The notes: generated by a model not told the origin, from the letters alone. A stretch of 64,000 nt of DNA from Pyrinomonadaceae bacterium MAG19_C2-C3 (GCA_024330265.1 JANDLT010000011.1:35567-99566), one strand, 5' to 3'; positions 24,270 to 34,809 are shown, numbered from the stretch's first letter. Translations and numbers: made by a program.

Positions 24270-25529
24270 TTAAATCTTAATGTTTGGAATGCGCGCATCC
24301 GTAGGGTCAGCCCACCGATTGTTTGGCACCAGAGGAATCCAACCGGGACGCAAAGGGTCTTGGTCATAAGGATATGAACCGAGTTGTTTATAAAGTTCGC
24401 TGTATTGCTTCAGCCTGTCTTGATTAAGTTTCACTCCTAAACCCGGTGCGGTTGGAACTTTAAGCTTACCGTTTTCATACTTGAACTTGCCGCCTTCGAT
24501 GATGTCGTCGGCGAGATGATGATAGTGCGCATCGGCGGCAAATGTGAGATTCGGGAGCATCGCGCCTAAGTGCAACATCGTCGCAAGTTGAATGCCTAAC
24601 TCGCCCGATGAATGAACGGCGACACCGAGTCCGAACGTCTCGCAAATCCCCGCCGCTTTAAGGCACGGACGAATCCCGCCCCAGAAAGTCGTATCCAACA
24701 GGATGACATCTACGCCTGTATTCAACACGTTCGCCGCGAGTTGCTCGAAGCCGATGACGACGGTGTTGGTCGCCAACGGCATACGAACTTTTTCACGCAC
24801 ACGGTGCATCGCAGACAGCCCGAACACAGGGTCTTCAAGGTAATCATTGTTGATGTCTTCAATGCTTTGCCCGAACCTGATTGCCTGTTCGATTGACCAC
24901 ACGGCATTCGGGTCAAATCGAAAGCGGTCACGCGCGAAGCCTTCGGCTTTGAATGCTTCGGCGAGTGCGCGATACGCCTCAAGTTCGTAGTCTGGATGAA
25001 ACACGCCGCCCTTCAGCTTGTGCGACGTGAAGCCGTATTGATTCTTTAACTCGCGTGCGTGAGTGATGAGTTGCTCGATGTTGCGAACCTCACCGCTTTC
25101 GTCTCCCGCGTTCGGGTAACGGAAAAACAAATACGACGCGAACGGAATCTCGTCCTGCAAACGCCCGCCCAAGATTTCCGAAACAGGAACGTTCCACTTC
25201 TGTCCGAGAATGTCGAGACACGCGAACTCAAGCGCGGCTAAGATTTGCGTGCGATTGTTGTAAAGCGATGCGGTCGGGTTCGCAATCAGAAATCGCATCT
25301 CTTCAAGTCGCGCCGGGTCGTGTCCGATGAGCCGCATTTTCATCGCACGGAACACCGCTTCCGCAGATTCGCCGCCGCCGCCCATCTCGCCCAATCCGGT
25401 AATGCCTTCATCGGTTTCGACTTCGACGATGGTGCGAACGAAGCGTCCCCAGTGGCAACCGTTCGCGTGCCGCAAAGGTGCTTCGAGCGGTACGGTCACA
25501 GTCGTTGCTTTTATATCCGTAATCTTCAT
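24270..25529 (-). CDS. Glucarate dehydratase-like enzyme (enolase superfamily)
   Basis: 419 residues. Enolase-superfamily barrel with the glucarate dehydratase set of residues in order: KxK in [14 protein letters not shown], metal ligands in [17 protein letters not shown] and ATNTVV, Asp in [11 protein letters not shown] and His in [11 protein letters not shown]. The N-terminal capping domain has [20 protein letters not shown]. It should dehydrate an aldarate such as D-glucarate to a 5-dehydro-4-deoxy product in the cytoplasm. Mandelate racemase-branch relatives with other acid sugars are possible. Thirteen bases downstream of the esterase gene, so co-transcribed. Confidence 0.85.
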   Translation of the reverse strand: MKITDIKATTVTVPLEAPLRHANGCHWGRFVRTIVEVETDEGITGLGEMGGGGESAEAVFRAMKMRLIGHDPARLEEMRFLIANPTASLYNNRTQILAALEFACLDILGQKWNVPVSEILGGRLQDEIPFASYLFFRYPNAGDESGEVRNIEQLITHARELKNQYGFTSHKLKGGVFHPDYELEAYRALAEAFKAEGFARDRFRFDPNAVWSIEQAIRFGQSIEDINNDYLEDPVFGLSAMHRVREKVRMPLATNTVVIGFEQLAANVLNTGVDVILLDTTFWGGIRPCLKAAGICETFGLGVAVHSSGELGIQLATMLHLGAMLPNLTFAADAHYHHLADDIIEGGKFKYENGKLKVPTAPGLGVKLNQDRLKQYSELYKQLGSYPYDQDPLRPGWIPLVPNNRWADPTDARIPNIKI

Positions 25530-25542
25530 GGGTCGGAGCGAG

Positions 25543-26514
25543 TCACTTGATTATTTGCCGCTGTCGCAAGAAATCCCAAATCACATCATAGCTGCGAACG
25601 GATTCTGCTTGACTGAACCCGCCATGTTTGCCACCGCTAATCGTGTGCAATTTATTCGGAACTTGCACTTTGTCGAGTGCTTCGTGCAAACGCACAGCGT
25701 GACTATATGGAACGACATCATCGGCATCACCGTGAATAGTTAAGATTGGCGGGAGTCCGGCGCGAATATAAGTCAGAGGAGAAACTCGCTTCGCAATTTC
25801 CGGTGCGTTTGATTGGCTGCCCATCCACATCACGGCGTAATTTTTCAGATTATTTCCGGCGATAATATCGGCGACATCGGTGATGCCGTACCAGTTGATA
25901 ATCGCGGCGACGTTCAATTTCTCATCACCGTAACACCCGTTGTCCAGCCCTGTTCCCGTCGGCAACATTCCGGTTATCAATGACAGATGCCCGCCCGCCG
26001 ATTGCCCGGACAACACGATTTTGCTTGTGTCGAAGTTGTACTGTTTGGCGTTACGCATCACCCAACGCAAGGCGCAACGTGTATCTTCAACCGCCGCCGG
26101 AGCGTGTGACACATTTGCCATACGGTATTCGACATTAACCACCGTCCAACCTTTTTCTATGAACGGCAGAAACTGCAATACGCTTCCCTCTTTCGTGCCG
26201 AAAACCCATCCGCCGCCGTGGAAATAGACAAGCGTCGGGCTTGGCGTCTTCACGTCATGCTGATACCACACATCGAGTCTCAAGGCGTGGTTGTTCGCCG
26301 ATTTATAAATGATGTCGGGCTGCATCCAATAACGGCTTCCGGCATCCGTCGCCCACGCCGAAGAAGTTGCATTGGCTGAAGTTGTATTGGGTGAAGCGAT
26401 GTCGGTTGGTTGCGCACCGGTTGTTGATTGTGCGTTGGTTATTGATTGCGCGTGCGTCAGCAAATATAGGCTGAGCAACAATAGAACAAGGCTGTTTGTT
26501 TTAACTGTTTTCAT
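25543..26514 (-). CDS. Secreted alpha/beta-hydrolase (esterase/lipase family)
   Basis: 323 residues. Signal peptide [19 protein letters not shown] (residues 5-23), then a low-complexity Thr/Ser/Ala linker to about 50. Alpha/beta-hydrolase core: oxyanion motif [15 protein letters not shown], nucleophile serine in [13 protein letters not shown], acid in [14 protein letters not shown] and histidine in [13 protein letters not shown]. Resembles carboxylesterases of the BD-FAE/acetyl esterase group, which often remove acetyl or feruloyl groups from plant polysaccharides. Same operon as the aldarate dehydratase. Confidence 0.85.
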   Translation of the reverse strand: MKTVKTNSLVLLLLSLYLLTHAQSITNAQSTTGAQPTDIASPNTTSANATSSAWATDAGSRYWMQPDIIYKSANNHALRLDVWYQHDVKTPSPTLVYFHGGGWVFGTKEGSVLQFLPFIEKGWTVVNVEYRMANVSHAPAAVEDTRCALRWVMRNAKQYNFDTSKIVLSGQSAGGHLSLITGMLPTGTGLDNGCYGDEKLNVAAIINWYGITDVADIIAGNNLKNYAVMWMGSQSNAPEIAKRVSPLTYIRAGLPPILTIHGDADDVVPYSHAVRLHEALDKVQVPNKLHTISGGKHGGFSQAESVRSYDVIWDFLRQRQIIK

Positions 26515-26540
26515 GTTTCACCATGCGTTGTTTGATTTAA

Positions 26541-26828
26541 CTCACCTTACGCGGTTTTGACTTTAGCCGCGTTCACGCGGCTTCCCGCGAAGCGGCACTT
26601 AGCCACGCGATTTTATCGCGTGGACACACGGCGTAAAACTTGAAGGGCGTTTTAACGTCCTTTTGAAGTTGGCTTTAGCCGGATGCTAAAGCGGGAGCGG
26701 GAAGGACGTTAAAACGCCCTCGAATGTTCAACTCGCTTCACCCAGCCGTCAACGGAACCGGTCTAAGTGCCGCTTCGCGGGAAGCCCGATTAATCGGGCT
26801 AAAAACAAAATCGCGTAAGGTGAGTGAT
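26541..26828. repeat. ~290-bp repeat element, copy A (inverted partner at 40083)
   Basis: Begins with CTCACCTTACGCGG and ends with CGCGTAAGGTGAG, giving terminal inverted repeats of about 12 bp. The interior is a series of short palindromes: TAGCCGCGTTCACGCGGCT, CCACGCGATTTTATCGCGTGG, and a pair of AAGGACGTTAAAACGCCCT-type blocks. The copy at 40083-40377 is nearly its reverse complement. Its right end touches the stop of the isomerase gene. Non-coding and possibly MITE-like. Confidence 0.8.
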
Positions 26829-28625
26829 TTAAGTTCGGACGTATGCCTTGAGCGTCGCGCATTCTTTGCCCCTTGCTTTACCGAATGGGCGAATCGTGTA
26901 CTTGCCGACGCTTGCCGGGACGATAAAAGTTTCGGCGTAATGGACGACGAACGCATTGAAAGCCTGCGTCGGACTTTCGACAATCGCTTCGTCACCCTTA
27001 ATAAGATTCAAGACGTTGACGCCGCCCGTTGTGTCGTGTGGGACAAGTCCGGTGAACCATTGACGGCGGGTTTCGATAAATTCGCGTTCATGTAAGCCAG
27101 TGCGTTCTTCGCGCCAACCTTCGCCGTGCGCGCAAATTTCAAAGCGATTGATAAGGTTTTCTTTAACCCACGCGGTCGTTATGTCACGCTGAATGTTCGC
27201 TGCGCCGTGCGTTAAATGAATCGGGCGCGGGTTGCCGTCAAGTCCTGTGCGTCCCCAATCCCACAACTTGAACGTGAAGATATACGGTGTCGCGCTGATT
27301 TCAAGTACCATCGAGTTTTTGCCGGAACAGTGAATCGTGCCTGCCGGAATCAAGAAATGGTCGTGCTTTTTCGCCGCCCATTTGTTGATGTATTTTTCAT
27401 CGGGAAATGGTGCGTTCGCGTCACGTTGCGCCTGACACAAATCTTCAAGCATGGATTCGTAATGGATGTTCTCTTTCAAGCCGAGATAGACAACCGCATC
27501 ATCTCCGGCATCGAGCATGTAATAACTTTCATCTTGCGTGTAGTGCATCCCGAAATGCTCCTGGATGTATTCGGTTAAAGGATGAACTTGCAGCGAGAGA
27601 TTACCGCCGCCCATCGTGTCGAGAAAGTCGAAGCGTATCGGAAACTCTGCGCCGAAACGCGCATAAACCGCATCGCCTAAAAGTTCGCGCGGGTGACTGA
27701 AAACAAGGTTAATTGACGGAATCTCGACGCGCTTATCACCGAAGCCAAGCAGCAAACTGTTCTCTTCCGGCACGCAGTCGAAGCACCACGCATGGTTCGG
27801 TTTATCCGTCGGCAAATCGCAAACGCGCTCCATCCAATGCCCGCCCCACACGCCCGGATCGAAGAAGGGTACGACACGAAACGGACGCTGTATCGCCTGT
27901 CTCAAACCGCTTCGCAAGTCCGCACCGTCAATCATTTTCGGCGTCACACGCTCGTGCGTATCAAGCAGTAAATCTATGTGCGGCAACAATGCTTTCTTCA
28001 ATCGGTCAGCCGCCCGCCAATCAATAAAAAACGCGCGCTTGTATTTCAGCGCGGGCTTTTCACCGAAGTTAAGCGCGCCGAGATTCGCAATCTCCCTTCG
28101 TCGCTGACGCATCTGTATTTCCCAGCGCGCCAAATCCGCGTAAATCAATAAATCATTTTCGGGCGCGAGAAGTGACGCGCCCGTTCCGATAATGACGGTT
28201 AATTCTGCGCGTATGTTGGCGAGTTGATGACGTGCGAATTGTAGTTTGTCGGCATCGAAAAAATCTTCGATTTGCAAGCTATTCATCCTGCCGAAAACGG
28301 GGTCGTCGCCGCCCAGATACGGAGCGCAGAGTCGCTCAACTTCGTCAGGATTTTTGTAATATGCCGCGACATCAATAATCTGTGCGGACATAAATCGCTC
28401 GCCGAGTGCGGCTTTGATTCCATTGACGAATACGCCGGGATAACATTCAACGCAGATGATTTGCCGCGCCGCAGTTGAACTACCTAACGCCCTTTTTTTG
28501 TCAGTCAACTTAGCCGCTAAATGTGAGGTTATGTGCGCCCCAATCGCGTCCCATCCGATGTGACAAGAATTCGCATCCTCGCTCACCGCGACGTAAGGAA
28601 ACTTGTCGTAAGTAGAATGACTCAC
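26829..28625 (-). CDS. Mannose-6-phosphate isomerase-like protein with N-terminal extension
   Basis: 598 residues from GTG 28625, which overlaps the stop of the ROK kinase (GTGTGAG), so translation is probably coupled. An open frame further upstream was rejected because it runs inside the kinase gene. The second half (about 300-598) is the class I mannose-6-phosphate isomerase cupin: WGGHWMERVCDLP, GGGNLSLQVHPLTEYIQEHF, YYMLDAGDDAVVYLGL and LIPAGTIHCSG. The first ~270 residues look like a nucleoside-kinase-type fold without a P-loop (ICVECYPGVFVNGIKAALGE, LLIYADLARWEIQMRQRRRE). It should interconvert mannose-6-P and fructose-6-P. Last gene of the mannoside operon. Confidence 0.82.
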   Translation of the reverse strand: MSHSTYDKFPYVAVSEDANSCHIGWDAIGAHITSHLAAKLTDKKRALGSSTAARQIICVECYPGVFVNGIKAALGERFMSAQIIDVAAYYKNPDEVERLCAPYLGGDDPVFGRMNSLQIEDFFDADKLQFARHQLANIRAELTVIIGTGASLLAPENDLLIYADLARWEIQMRQRRREIANLGALNFGEKPALKYKRAFFIDWRAADRLKKALLPHIDLLLDTHERVTPKMIDGADLRSGLRQAIQRPFRVVPFFDPGVWGGHWMERVCDLPTDKPNHAWCFDCVPEENSLLLGFGDKRVEIPSINLVFSHPRELLGDAVYARFGAEFPIRFDFLDTMGGGNLSLQVHPLTEYIQEHFGMHYTQDESYYMLDAGDDAVVYLGLKENIHYESMLEDLCQAQRDANAPFPDEKYINKWAAKKHDHFLIPAGTIHCSGKNSMVLEISATPYIFTFKLWDWGRTGLDGNPRPIHLTHGAANIQRDITTAWVKENLINRFEICAHGEGWREERTGLHEREFIETRRQWFTGLVPHDTTGGVNVLNLIKGDEAIVESPTQAFNAFVVHYAETFIVPASVGKYTIRPFGKARGKECATLKAYVRT

Positions 28626-29599
28626 ACTTTTTCTCCCGCTACATTCTCGCGTAGTAACGGCAGCGCGCCAATCAGCGCGGCGTGATTTCCGAGATGCGCC
28701 GCGCGCACCGCGACATCGCCCCACATCGTCCATGCGTGGGCTTTGATGTGCGTTTGGATGAATGGTAAGACGCGCGCCGCGTTCTTCATGACGCCGCCGC
28801 CGATAACCAGAACCTCCGGGTCGTAAGCGTGAATCATCGCCACCGCACCCGCCGCCCAAACATTTAAGCAATGCTGCCAGACCGCGTTCGCAACCGCATC
28901 ACCTTCTGCGGCGTGTTCACTTAAAGTTGCGAAATCAATAATTGAAACTTGGGCGAGCGAGCTTTCATTAAACCCTTTCTGCTCACGGCAAATCTGCGGT
29001 AAAGCCCATGTCGAGGCTTCCGCTTCGACGCACCCGATGTTGCCGCAATTACATTTGCGACCGTTTAATTGCACGGGCAAATGTCCGCCCAAGCACCCGG
29101 CTTGAAAATGTTTGCCGCGCACTAAACGTCCTTCAATCATCGCCGCCCCGCCGATGCCCGTGCCGAGCGTTATCATCACGATGTCGGTAAAATTCTTTGC
29201 CGCTCCCGCGAACTGCTCACCCAGCAACGCCAACCGCGCATCGTTTTCAATTCGTAATTTGAGGTTGAATGATTCACGCGCCCATCCCGGTAAATCCAAT
29301 TCCGTCGCATCCACAAACTTTTGATTTGTGGAAAGCACGCGCCCGTTTTGCGTGTTGACGATGCCGGGAAAACCGAACGCGATTCCAACACACTCGCTAA
29401 ATCCAACTTCCGTCAGATGAGTCAGGCGGCGCAACTCGTTTGCGATGCGCGGCAGCACATCAAAGAGTTTCATCGCCCCGTTTATGTGCAGCGTTTCAGA
29501 TGCAATAACGGACGCGCCCGCGACCACCGCGCAGGTCGCGTGACTGCCGCCGAGGTCAACCGCTAACGCTTTGGATTTGTGTGTCTCCGCCATCATCAT
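28622..29599 (-). CDS. ROK-family sugar kinase
   Basis: 325 residues; three ATGs lie close together (29599, 29596, 29593). ROK kinase features: phosphate-binding ALAVDLGGSHATCAVV, sugar-site GIAFGFPGIVN and LRIENDARLALLGEQFAG with the catalytic Asp, LGTGIGGAAMIEGRLV, and the zinc motif CNCGNIGCVEAEA. No HTH, so a kinase and not a repressor. In this operon, between a glycosidase and mannose-6-phosphate isomerase, it is probably a mannokinase or glucokinase. Specificity is inferred from context only. Confidence 0.85.
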   Translation of the reverse strand: MMMAETHKSKALAVDLGGSHATCAVVAGASVIASETLHINGAMKLFDVLPRIANELRRLTHLTEVGFSECVGIAFGFPGIVNTQNGRVLSTNQKFVDATELDLPGWARESFNLKLRIENDARLALLGEQFAGAAKNFTDIVMITLGTGIGGAAMIEGRLVRGKHFQAGCLGGHLPVQLNGRKCNCGNIGCVEAEASTWALPQICREQKGFNESSLAQVSIIDFATLSEHAAEGDAVANAVWQHCLNVWAAGAVAMIHAYDPEVLVIGGGVMKNAARVLPFIQTHIKAHAWTMWGDVAVRAAHLGNHAALIGALPLLRENVAGEKV

Positions 29600-29641
29600 T
29601 CGTCGTCATTGTTCGGTGGTTGTTCTTTGCTTTCGCACCGC

Positions 29642-31885
29642 TCACGCCGGACGCACGCCGTTGACGGACGCATGAAAAGTTCGTCCTTGATAAGAGAGAT
29701 TTCGCAATTCGGCGCGGGCATCGAAGGCTCCGAAATTCGGCTTGGCGGTGAGGCTACCGGACAATCCCGCTTGCACGCCGAACAGCGAGTCAACGATTGG
29801 CTCTAAATAAGCGCAACCGGCGACGCACGCCCAATCGTTGATGTATGGCGGGTCGGAAGGAGCTTTAATCGCGCCGCCGCCCGCTTCGGGGGCAACGGCG
29901 GTTTCGGCAAAATGCGCCTGCGCGATAGGTCCTTGCATCGCCGTCTTTGCTAGTCCCTTAATCCATTCAAAAGCCTGTGCGCCTTCGCCCGCCGTGTAGA
30001 GCGCGCTCACCGCGAGTGCCGCCCACGCCGCATATGCACCCGTCCATTGGTGGTCAGGTCGAATGCTGAATGTGACATCGAGGTCTTTGGTCGAGAGAGC
30101 GCGCATCCACGTCGGAGTTTGTAATTCTTCACGGAAGAAGCGCACCATCTCGCGCTTTTGCGTCGGGCTTAATAAATCTCCGATGGTGACAAGCACCGTC
30201 CCGAAGTCGTAACAATGATGCACTTCGTTATAGCTTCCGTCGGGCAGACGACACCGCCAGATGCCTTTGCCGGGAACATATAGTTCAAGTACACGCTTTC
30301 CGAGTTCTACGGCTTCGAGACGTAGCGAGTTTGCTTTCGCCGTCATCCCGCGCCCTTCGAGCAGTTCCGCCGCGAAACGCAAATTATAAACATTAGCGGC
30401 GTTCATACCCGCGACTTCGTGAACGTAACTGCTGACGGCTTCGAGCAAGTTGGACACGCCGCCGTAATCCGCCAAGCCGTGTTTGTTCGTGTCGAGTTCG
30501 CGCCAGTGTTCGGCATAGCCAACCAGACGGTCAACAACCTTCACACCACCTATTTCTTTATCGAGCCACGCTTTATCCCCTGTCCAGCGCAAATACTCGC
30601 GCGCCATGCGACACATCGCAAAGTCGTTGACCGAGTACCAGGGTCCGACACCCGCGCCCGTCAAAAACTCCGTCCCGAAATGCTTGTGGATGTCGAGTTG
30701 CATCCACGTTTCCATCATGCGGCGCAAGACCACAGGGTCAAGCATCGCCAGCAACATCGCGCTTAAACTGATGTCCCAAATAAACGTCGTCGTCTCCCAG
30801 TAACGCGGCGCGAGCGTGACGTAAGTCGTGCCGTAGGTTGAATGCGGCGTGGTGCGTTTGAAGAACAACGCGCTCATCACCGCCGAGTGATAGAGACGAC
30901 GCACCGCGTCATCGTTCGTGACGAGCGTTGGAAGATGACCGGAGAAACGATTGTTGCCGGGTGTGAAAGCGGCGCGAAGTTCGGCGTTCCATTCATCGCG
31001 CACTTTCGTTGCCGCCCCGTCGAAGTCGCGCACGAGGGCGTCGTAGTCGCTTTGTACTTTTTCAAGTTGTTCGCCGAGAACATTAGCGAAAGTAATGGTT
31101 TTCTTTTCACCGGGCGCAAGCTCAAACTTGTAGATAAGCCACGACGGTAGAACTTCGTCGGCAAGCGGATACGCGCCTTGCAAGACGAGGGCTTTGGTGC
31201 GCTTTGACTGACATAAAATCGCCGCGCGTTCGCGGTCAACCGTGCGGCTGTTATCGAACTCGCCCGGCGAATACGCGGCGTTCCAAGGTGCGACGCTCTT
31301 GGTCGAGCCGCCGTTGATGGCGAGTTTAATTTCGGTGGGACGACGTGTGCGGCTTTTATTTTCAACCGTGAGTTTGACGGCAACCGACATCTGTTTGAAC
31401 GGCACAATCATCACGCTCGACAACTCTAAATCACGATACCGCGCACGTCTTTCAACGCGGTCGGGCTGCCAAGTGAAATCAATCATCTCTTTCGTCGAAG
31501 CGAAATACTGCCCGTCAACAAACAGCACTCCGGTCAAGAGTTCACCGCCGGAGCCGAGCGGCGCGACGTTCATCTCTCCTTGCGCGAACGGTGGAAACGC
31601 GATGCTTCGCACGGCGACCACATCCATCGCAGCCTGCGCGCAACCCCACTGATTCGTCAGTCCCGGCGGGTTAAATAAATCACCAAAGCGATGCGGCATC
31701 GTCACGCTTCGCATGGTTTCAACTGTCGGAATGTCCGATGTGGCACCGCTTGCCGCGACGCCCGTTTTAGCGGATGAAGTTTGGGCTTCTGCTTCAACGC
31801 TTAACGCCGTGCGGTGGCTTAGAGTCGGGACGGTTGCGCCTATCGCCGCCAGTTTCAAGAAATCTCTGCGCTTATGTTCACTCAT
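29642..31885 (-). CDS. Tat-exported glycosidase-like protein (six-hairpin fold)
   Basis: 747 residues with a twin-arginine signal (HKRRDFLKLAAIGATVPTL, residues 4-22). An N-terminal beta-domain (about 60-330) precedes an (alpha/alpha)6-like catalytic domain: RLYHSAVMSALFFKR, YWETTTFIWDISLSAMLLAM, FLTGAGVGPWYSVNDFAMCR, YDFGTVLVTIGDLLS and DHQWTGAYAAWAAL. The layout fits clan GH-G/GH63-like or amylo-1,6-glucosidase-type inverting enzymes, but I cannot assign a CAZy family. Candidate acids sit in FIWDIS and near YGGVSNLLEA. Between GH38 and the ROK kinase in the operon, so probably acts on the same mannoside. Confidence 0.7.
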   Translation of the reverse strand: MSEHKRRDFLKLAAIGATVPTLSHRTALSVEAEAQTSSAKTGVAASGATSDIPTVETMRSVTMPHRFGDLFNPPGLTNQWGCAQAAMDVVAVRSIAFPPFAQGEMNVAPLGSGGELLTGVLFVDGQYFASTKEMIDFTWQPDRVERRARYRDLELSSVMIVPFKQMSVAVKLTVENKSRTRRPTEIKLAINGGSTKSVAPWNAAYSPGEFDNSRTVDRERAAILCQSKRTKALVLQGAYPLADEVLPSWLIYKFELAPGEKKTITFANVLGEQLEKVQSDYDALVRDFDGAATKVRDEWNAELRAAFTPGNNRFSGHLPTLVTNDDAVRRLYHSAVMSALFFKRTTPHSTYGTTYVTLAPRYWETTTFIWDISLSAMLLAMLDPVVLRRMMETWMQLDIHKHFGTEFLTGAGVGPWYSVNDFAMCRMAREYLRWTGDKAWLDKEIGGVKVVDRLVGYAEHWRELDTNKHGLADYGGVSNLLEAVSSYVHEVAGMNAANVYNLRFAAELLEGRGMTAKANSLRLEAVELGKRVLELYVPGKGIWRCRLPDGSYNEVHHCYDFGTVLVTIGDLLSPTQKREMVRFFREELQTPTWMRALSTKDLDVTFSIRPDHQWTGAYAAWAALAVSALYTAGEGAQAFEWIKGLAKTAMQGPIAQAHFAETAVAPEAGGGAIKAPSDPPYINDWACVAGCAYLEPIVDSLFGVQAGLSGSLTAKPNFGAFDARAELRNLSYQGRTFHASVNGVRPA

Positions 31886-31913
31886 ATTTTCTCCGAAGTT
31901 TTTGCTTGTCGTC

Positions 31914-34796
31914 TTATTCGCTCACGTCAACTTCGACACGCAACGTCGCTGTTTGATATGGCTTGAGATTAACGGTGAGCGGTACAAGCTGAGAAATGTT
32001 TTGCAAAATTCTTTCTTCCGTTAAGTTCATCAACGCGGCGGCGCGCACTTTCACAGGCATTGATACTTGCACCGCCGACGCGCGCCCCGCGAACTCTTGC
32101 AAGCGTAAGATGAATACTCTGTTCGGCTGCGGATTGAGCGGCGTGCTGCTGACTTCGCCTTTAACGCTGCCGTCCGCCAACGGTTTGACGGTGACGATTT
32201 CGACGTTTGGTTGATTCACTGAAAAGAAACTGCGCTGCGATTCGACGGGCGGCGCAACAACGTAAAGGGCGCGCAACGGCATGTTCAAATTCGCACCGAG
32301 TCGCCACGCCGCCACATCGTCGAACCGTCCTGACGCGGCAAGGGCGTAATCGAATTTGTAGCTTGTTCCAAGTCCCGGTTCGACCGTCCTCATGTTGACC
32401 ACACCGAGGTCATGCGTGTCGGCTTGATTGCCGCGCCGGAAAGCGCGTGAGTATAGAGTCGCTTCGCGCAAAGGATGTGAACCCGTGAACATCGCGGGAA
32501 GTTCTTTCGGTGCGCCCGGCGGTGAAGGCTTGGTTTTGACGTAGCTGGGGAAAACGAAGTGAAAGGCTTGACGATGCGCGAGCATGACGGAGGATGCGCC
32601 GTCAGTCATTCCGATGAGCCGTTGCGTTGTCACGGAATCGCGGCGTGCGCCCGGCAGGTAATCTTCCGGTAAGCGGTCAAACCACTTTTGCCCGCCGCGC
32701 AGTGTTTGCAGTCCTTCCGTTTTAACCCTAAACGGAAAAGCAAAATAGTATGAATCATGCCAGCTTTCGCCGCCCGCGAACGGCAGTTTGCTTTCGTCAA
32801 TTTCATTGTGCAGTGCGACGTAATCTAAATCGTCGTAGAGCGTGATGGTCGTCAAAGGATGCGCCGAGCGTTCGCGTGCGATGCTGATGCGCGTCATCTG
32901 CACGCCTTTCTTGACAGAGATGACGGGCGCGAACGGATACGCGATTGCCGAAGGCTCTGAACCTTTAATGCGTAAAAGTTGATTGAACGGCAGTTCGCCT
33001 TTGTCGTTGACCATTTCGCGTTTGTCGGCAAGTGCGATGATGCTTTCGATGTTGCCGTCGGGACGCATTTGTACGCGGAAGGATTTGCTTTCCGCCTGTG
33101 TCGCGCCCGACACGTCGCGCAATGTCGAAACCATCACACCGTTTTCGGTTTCGATGTTATAGAGCGCGTAGCCCATCGAAGGCACGTTGCGCGCGACGAA
33201 CACGGCGCGTCCCTGTTCGTCCACATCGAACGGCACTTGTTGGTTATCGGCGGCGCGGCGAATCGCCGTAATTTTTGTTTTATCGTTCGGCGGCGCGATG
33301 CCGACGACATCATTGCGTGTCCACGAAAGCGGGTTGTACACGAGTGCCGACCAGACATTGCGATTGGCAACGTCGCGCATAGTTTCGCCGCGCGTCGGCT
33401 GTGCGATCACCTTCAAACCTTGCTCGTAAAGAAAATCTATCTCACCGCGCGCTCGTTGCATATAACCGACATACTGCCGATTCTGTTCATCGAGCGACCC
33501 GCGTTCGTTTAATTGGGGCCAACCCGTGTTTCCTGCTCCGCTGTGTTCATCGTATGTGAACATCAAATCGTAGAGCGTCGAAGTGTTGCCGATGGGAAAA
33601 GGGATGCCGCGCGTGGCGGCGATAGCACTCCAGAGAGTTTCGACGGCGGGCGTGTGTCCGTGTGCGTAACGGGCAAGCGCACTGATTTGCGGCGATTGGG
33701 TTTTCGCTTCTGACCACAGTCCCGACCATTCACCGCGAAAAGTTGGAATCTGCCGGGCATACTTGCCTTCGATGTATTGGAAGAATTCGGGCGGCGTGGC
33801 GATTTTAAGTTTCAATGAATCGTGCGTGCTGTTCCACAATTTAACCGCGCGGTTAAGATTGGCGACGTTCGTCGGCTCGATAAAATCATGCGCGTAAAGC
33901 GTCATCACCGCGTCGTAGTTGTAGCCCGCTTCGTTGTAACGCTTGAGCAGTTCCGTGACGCCTGTTTCCATGATTTGCAAATCGGTTTTGACACCCGCCT
34001 GCGGGTTAAACATCTCGTAAGGAGTTTTCGCGGTGTAAGGGTCGAGCGTGTACGGGTCTAGGTAAAAATCCGTCAACGATTCGACGTAGCCGCCGCGTCT
34101 GCCCTGACTCACCCATGTCAAGACGCGACTGCCGTCGGGCGATTCCCAGTAGAACGGAACTTTGCCGGGCGCAAGTGAAGTCGCAACGCCGATGAAGATA
34201 TTTGCGCCCGTGACGAGATAGCGCATTCCGCTTCCAGCAAGCACCGTCGGAATGCTCGAAGGATGTCCGGGAACATCATTCATCATCGCCATCTCGGTTT
34301 CGACACCGTAAGTTCGCTTGAGCGCGGCGTAGTCGTAACACAGGCGATTTAATTCCTCCGCGCCCATGAAATCCGTGTGCATACTGCCCCACGCGCTTGA
34401 GAGAGCGATGCGTTTGCTCTTAATCAAATTCATCAGACGCGCGATTTTCTGTTGGTCTTTCGGCAACACGGAAGTCGGTGCTTTGGCGCGCTTAATCCAC
34501 TCGTTGACTTGCCACACGCTTTCAATCGTCCAACGAAATTCCGGGTCGCTTTCGGCGACGCGAATCACTTCGTCTATGTGGCGTGCCGCGCGTTCACGCA
34601 CCGCATCGGGCGGCTCGATGAAACCGAAATCGTAGTGGCTCGTCGGAACGATATAGACAGTTTTAATCGAACTCGGCGGAAGGCTCGCCGGTCGTTGCGC
34701 CCGTGCTGGTTTTGCGAACGAAAAACAGAGCAGCCCACAAACAGCAACCACAAAACCGATTAACCGCGCACAGTCTTTTTTGCCGGATAAATTCAT
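31914..34796 (-). CDS. Secreted GH38 alpha-mannosidase
   Basis: 960 residues from ATG 34796 (MNLSGKKDCARL). The longer upstream frame overlaps the receptor gene and was trimmed. Signal peptide IGFVVAVCGLLCFSFAKPAR at about residues 13-32. GH38 domain: zinc ligands H54 and D56 in VYIVPTSHYDFGFIEP, probable nucleophile D174 in MAMMNDVPGHPSS, and AHDFIEPTNVANLNRAVKLW later. A long beta-rich C-terminal region follows. It should release terminal alpha-mannose (retaining mechanism) outside the cytoplasm. Sits 13 bases after the TonB receptor and 28 bases before the next glycosidase gene: one operon. Confidence 0.88.
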   Translation of the reverse strand: MNLSGKKDCARLIGFVVAVCGLLCFSFAKPARAQRPASLPPSSIKTVYIVPTSHYDFGFIEPPDAVRERAARHIDEVIRVAESDPEFRWTIESVWQVNEWIKRAKAPTSVLPKDQQKIARLMNLIKSKRIALSSAWGSMHTDFMGAEELNRLCYDYAALKRTYGVETEMAMMNDVPGHPSSIPTVLAGSGMRYLVTGANIFIGVATSLAPGKVPFYWESPDGSRVLTWVSQGRRGGYVESLTDFYLDPYTLDPYTAKTPYEMFNPQAGVKTDLQIMETGVTELLKRYNEAGYNYDAVMTLYAHDFIEPTNVANLNRAVKLWNSTHDSLKLKIATPPEFFQYIEGKYARQIPTFRGEWSGLWSEAKTQSPQISALARYAHGHTPAVETLWSAIAATRGIPFPIGNTSTLYDLMFTYDEHSGAGNTGWPQLNERGSLDEQNRQYVGYMQRARGEIDFLYEQGLKVIAQPTRGETMRDVANRNVWSALVYNPLSWTRNDVVGIAPPNDKTKITAIRRAADNQQVPFDVDEQGRAVFVARNVPSMGYALYNIETENGVMVSTLRDVSGATQAESKSFRVQMRPDGNIESIIALADKREMVNDKGELPFNQLLRIKGSEPSAIAYPFAPVISVKKGVQMTRISIARERSAHPLTTITLYDDLDYVALHNEIDESKLPFAGGESWHDSYYFAFPFRVKTEGLQTLRGGQKWFDRLPEDYLPGARRDSVTTQRLIGMTDGASSVMLAHRQAFHFVFPSYVKTKPSPPGAPKELPAMFTGSHPLREATLYSRAFRRGNQADTHDLGVVNMRTVEPGLGTSYKFDYALAASGRFDDVAAWRLGANLNMPLRALYVVAPPVESQRSFFSVNQPNVEIVTVKPLADGSVKGEVSSTPLNPQPNRVFILRLQEFAGRASAVQVSMPVKVRAAALMNLTEERILQNISQLVPLTVNLKPYQTATLRVEVDVSE

Positions 34797-34809
34797 AGTC
34801 TCTTCAATT

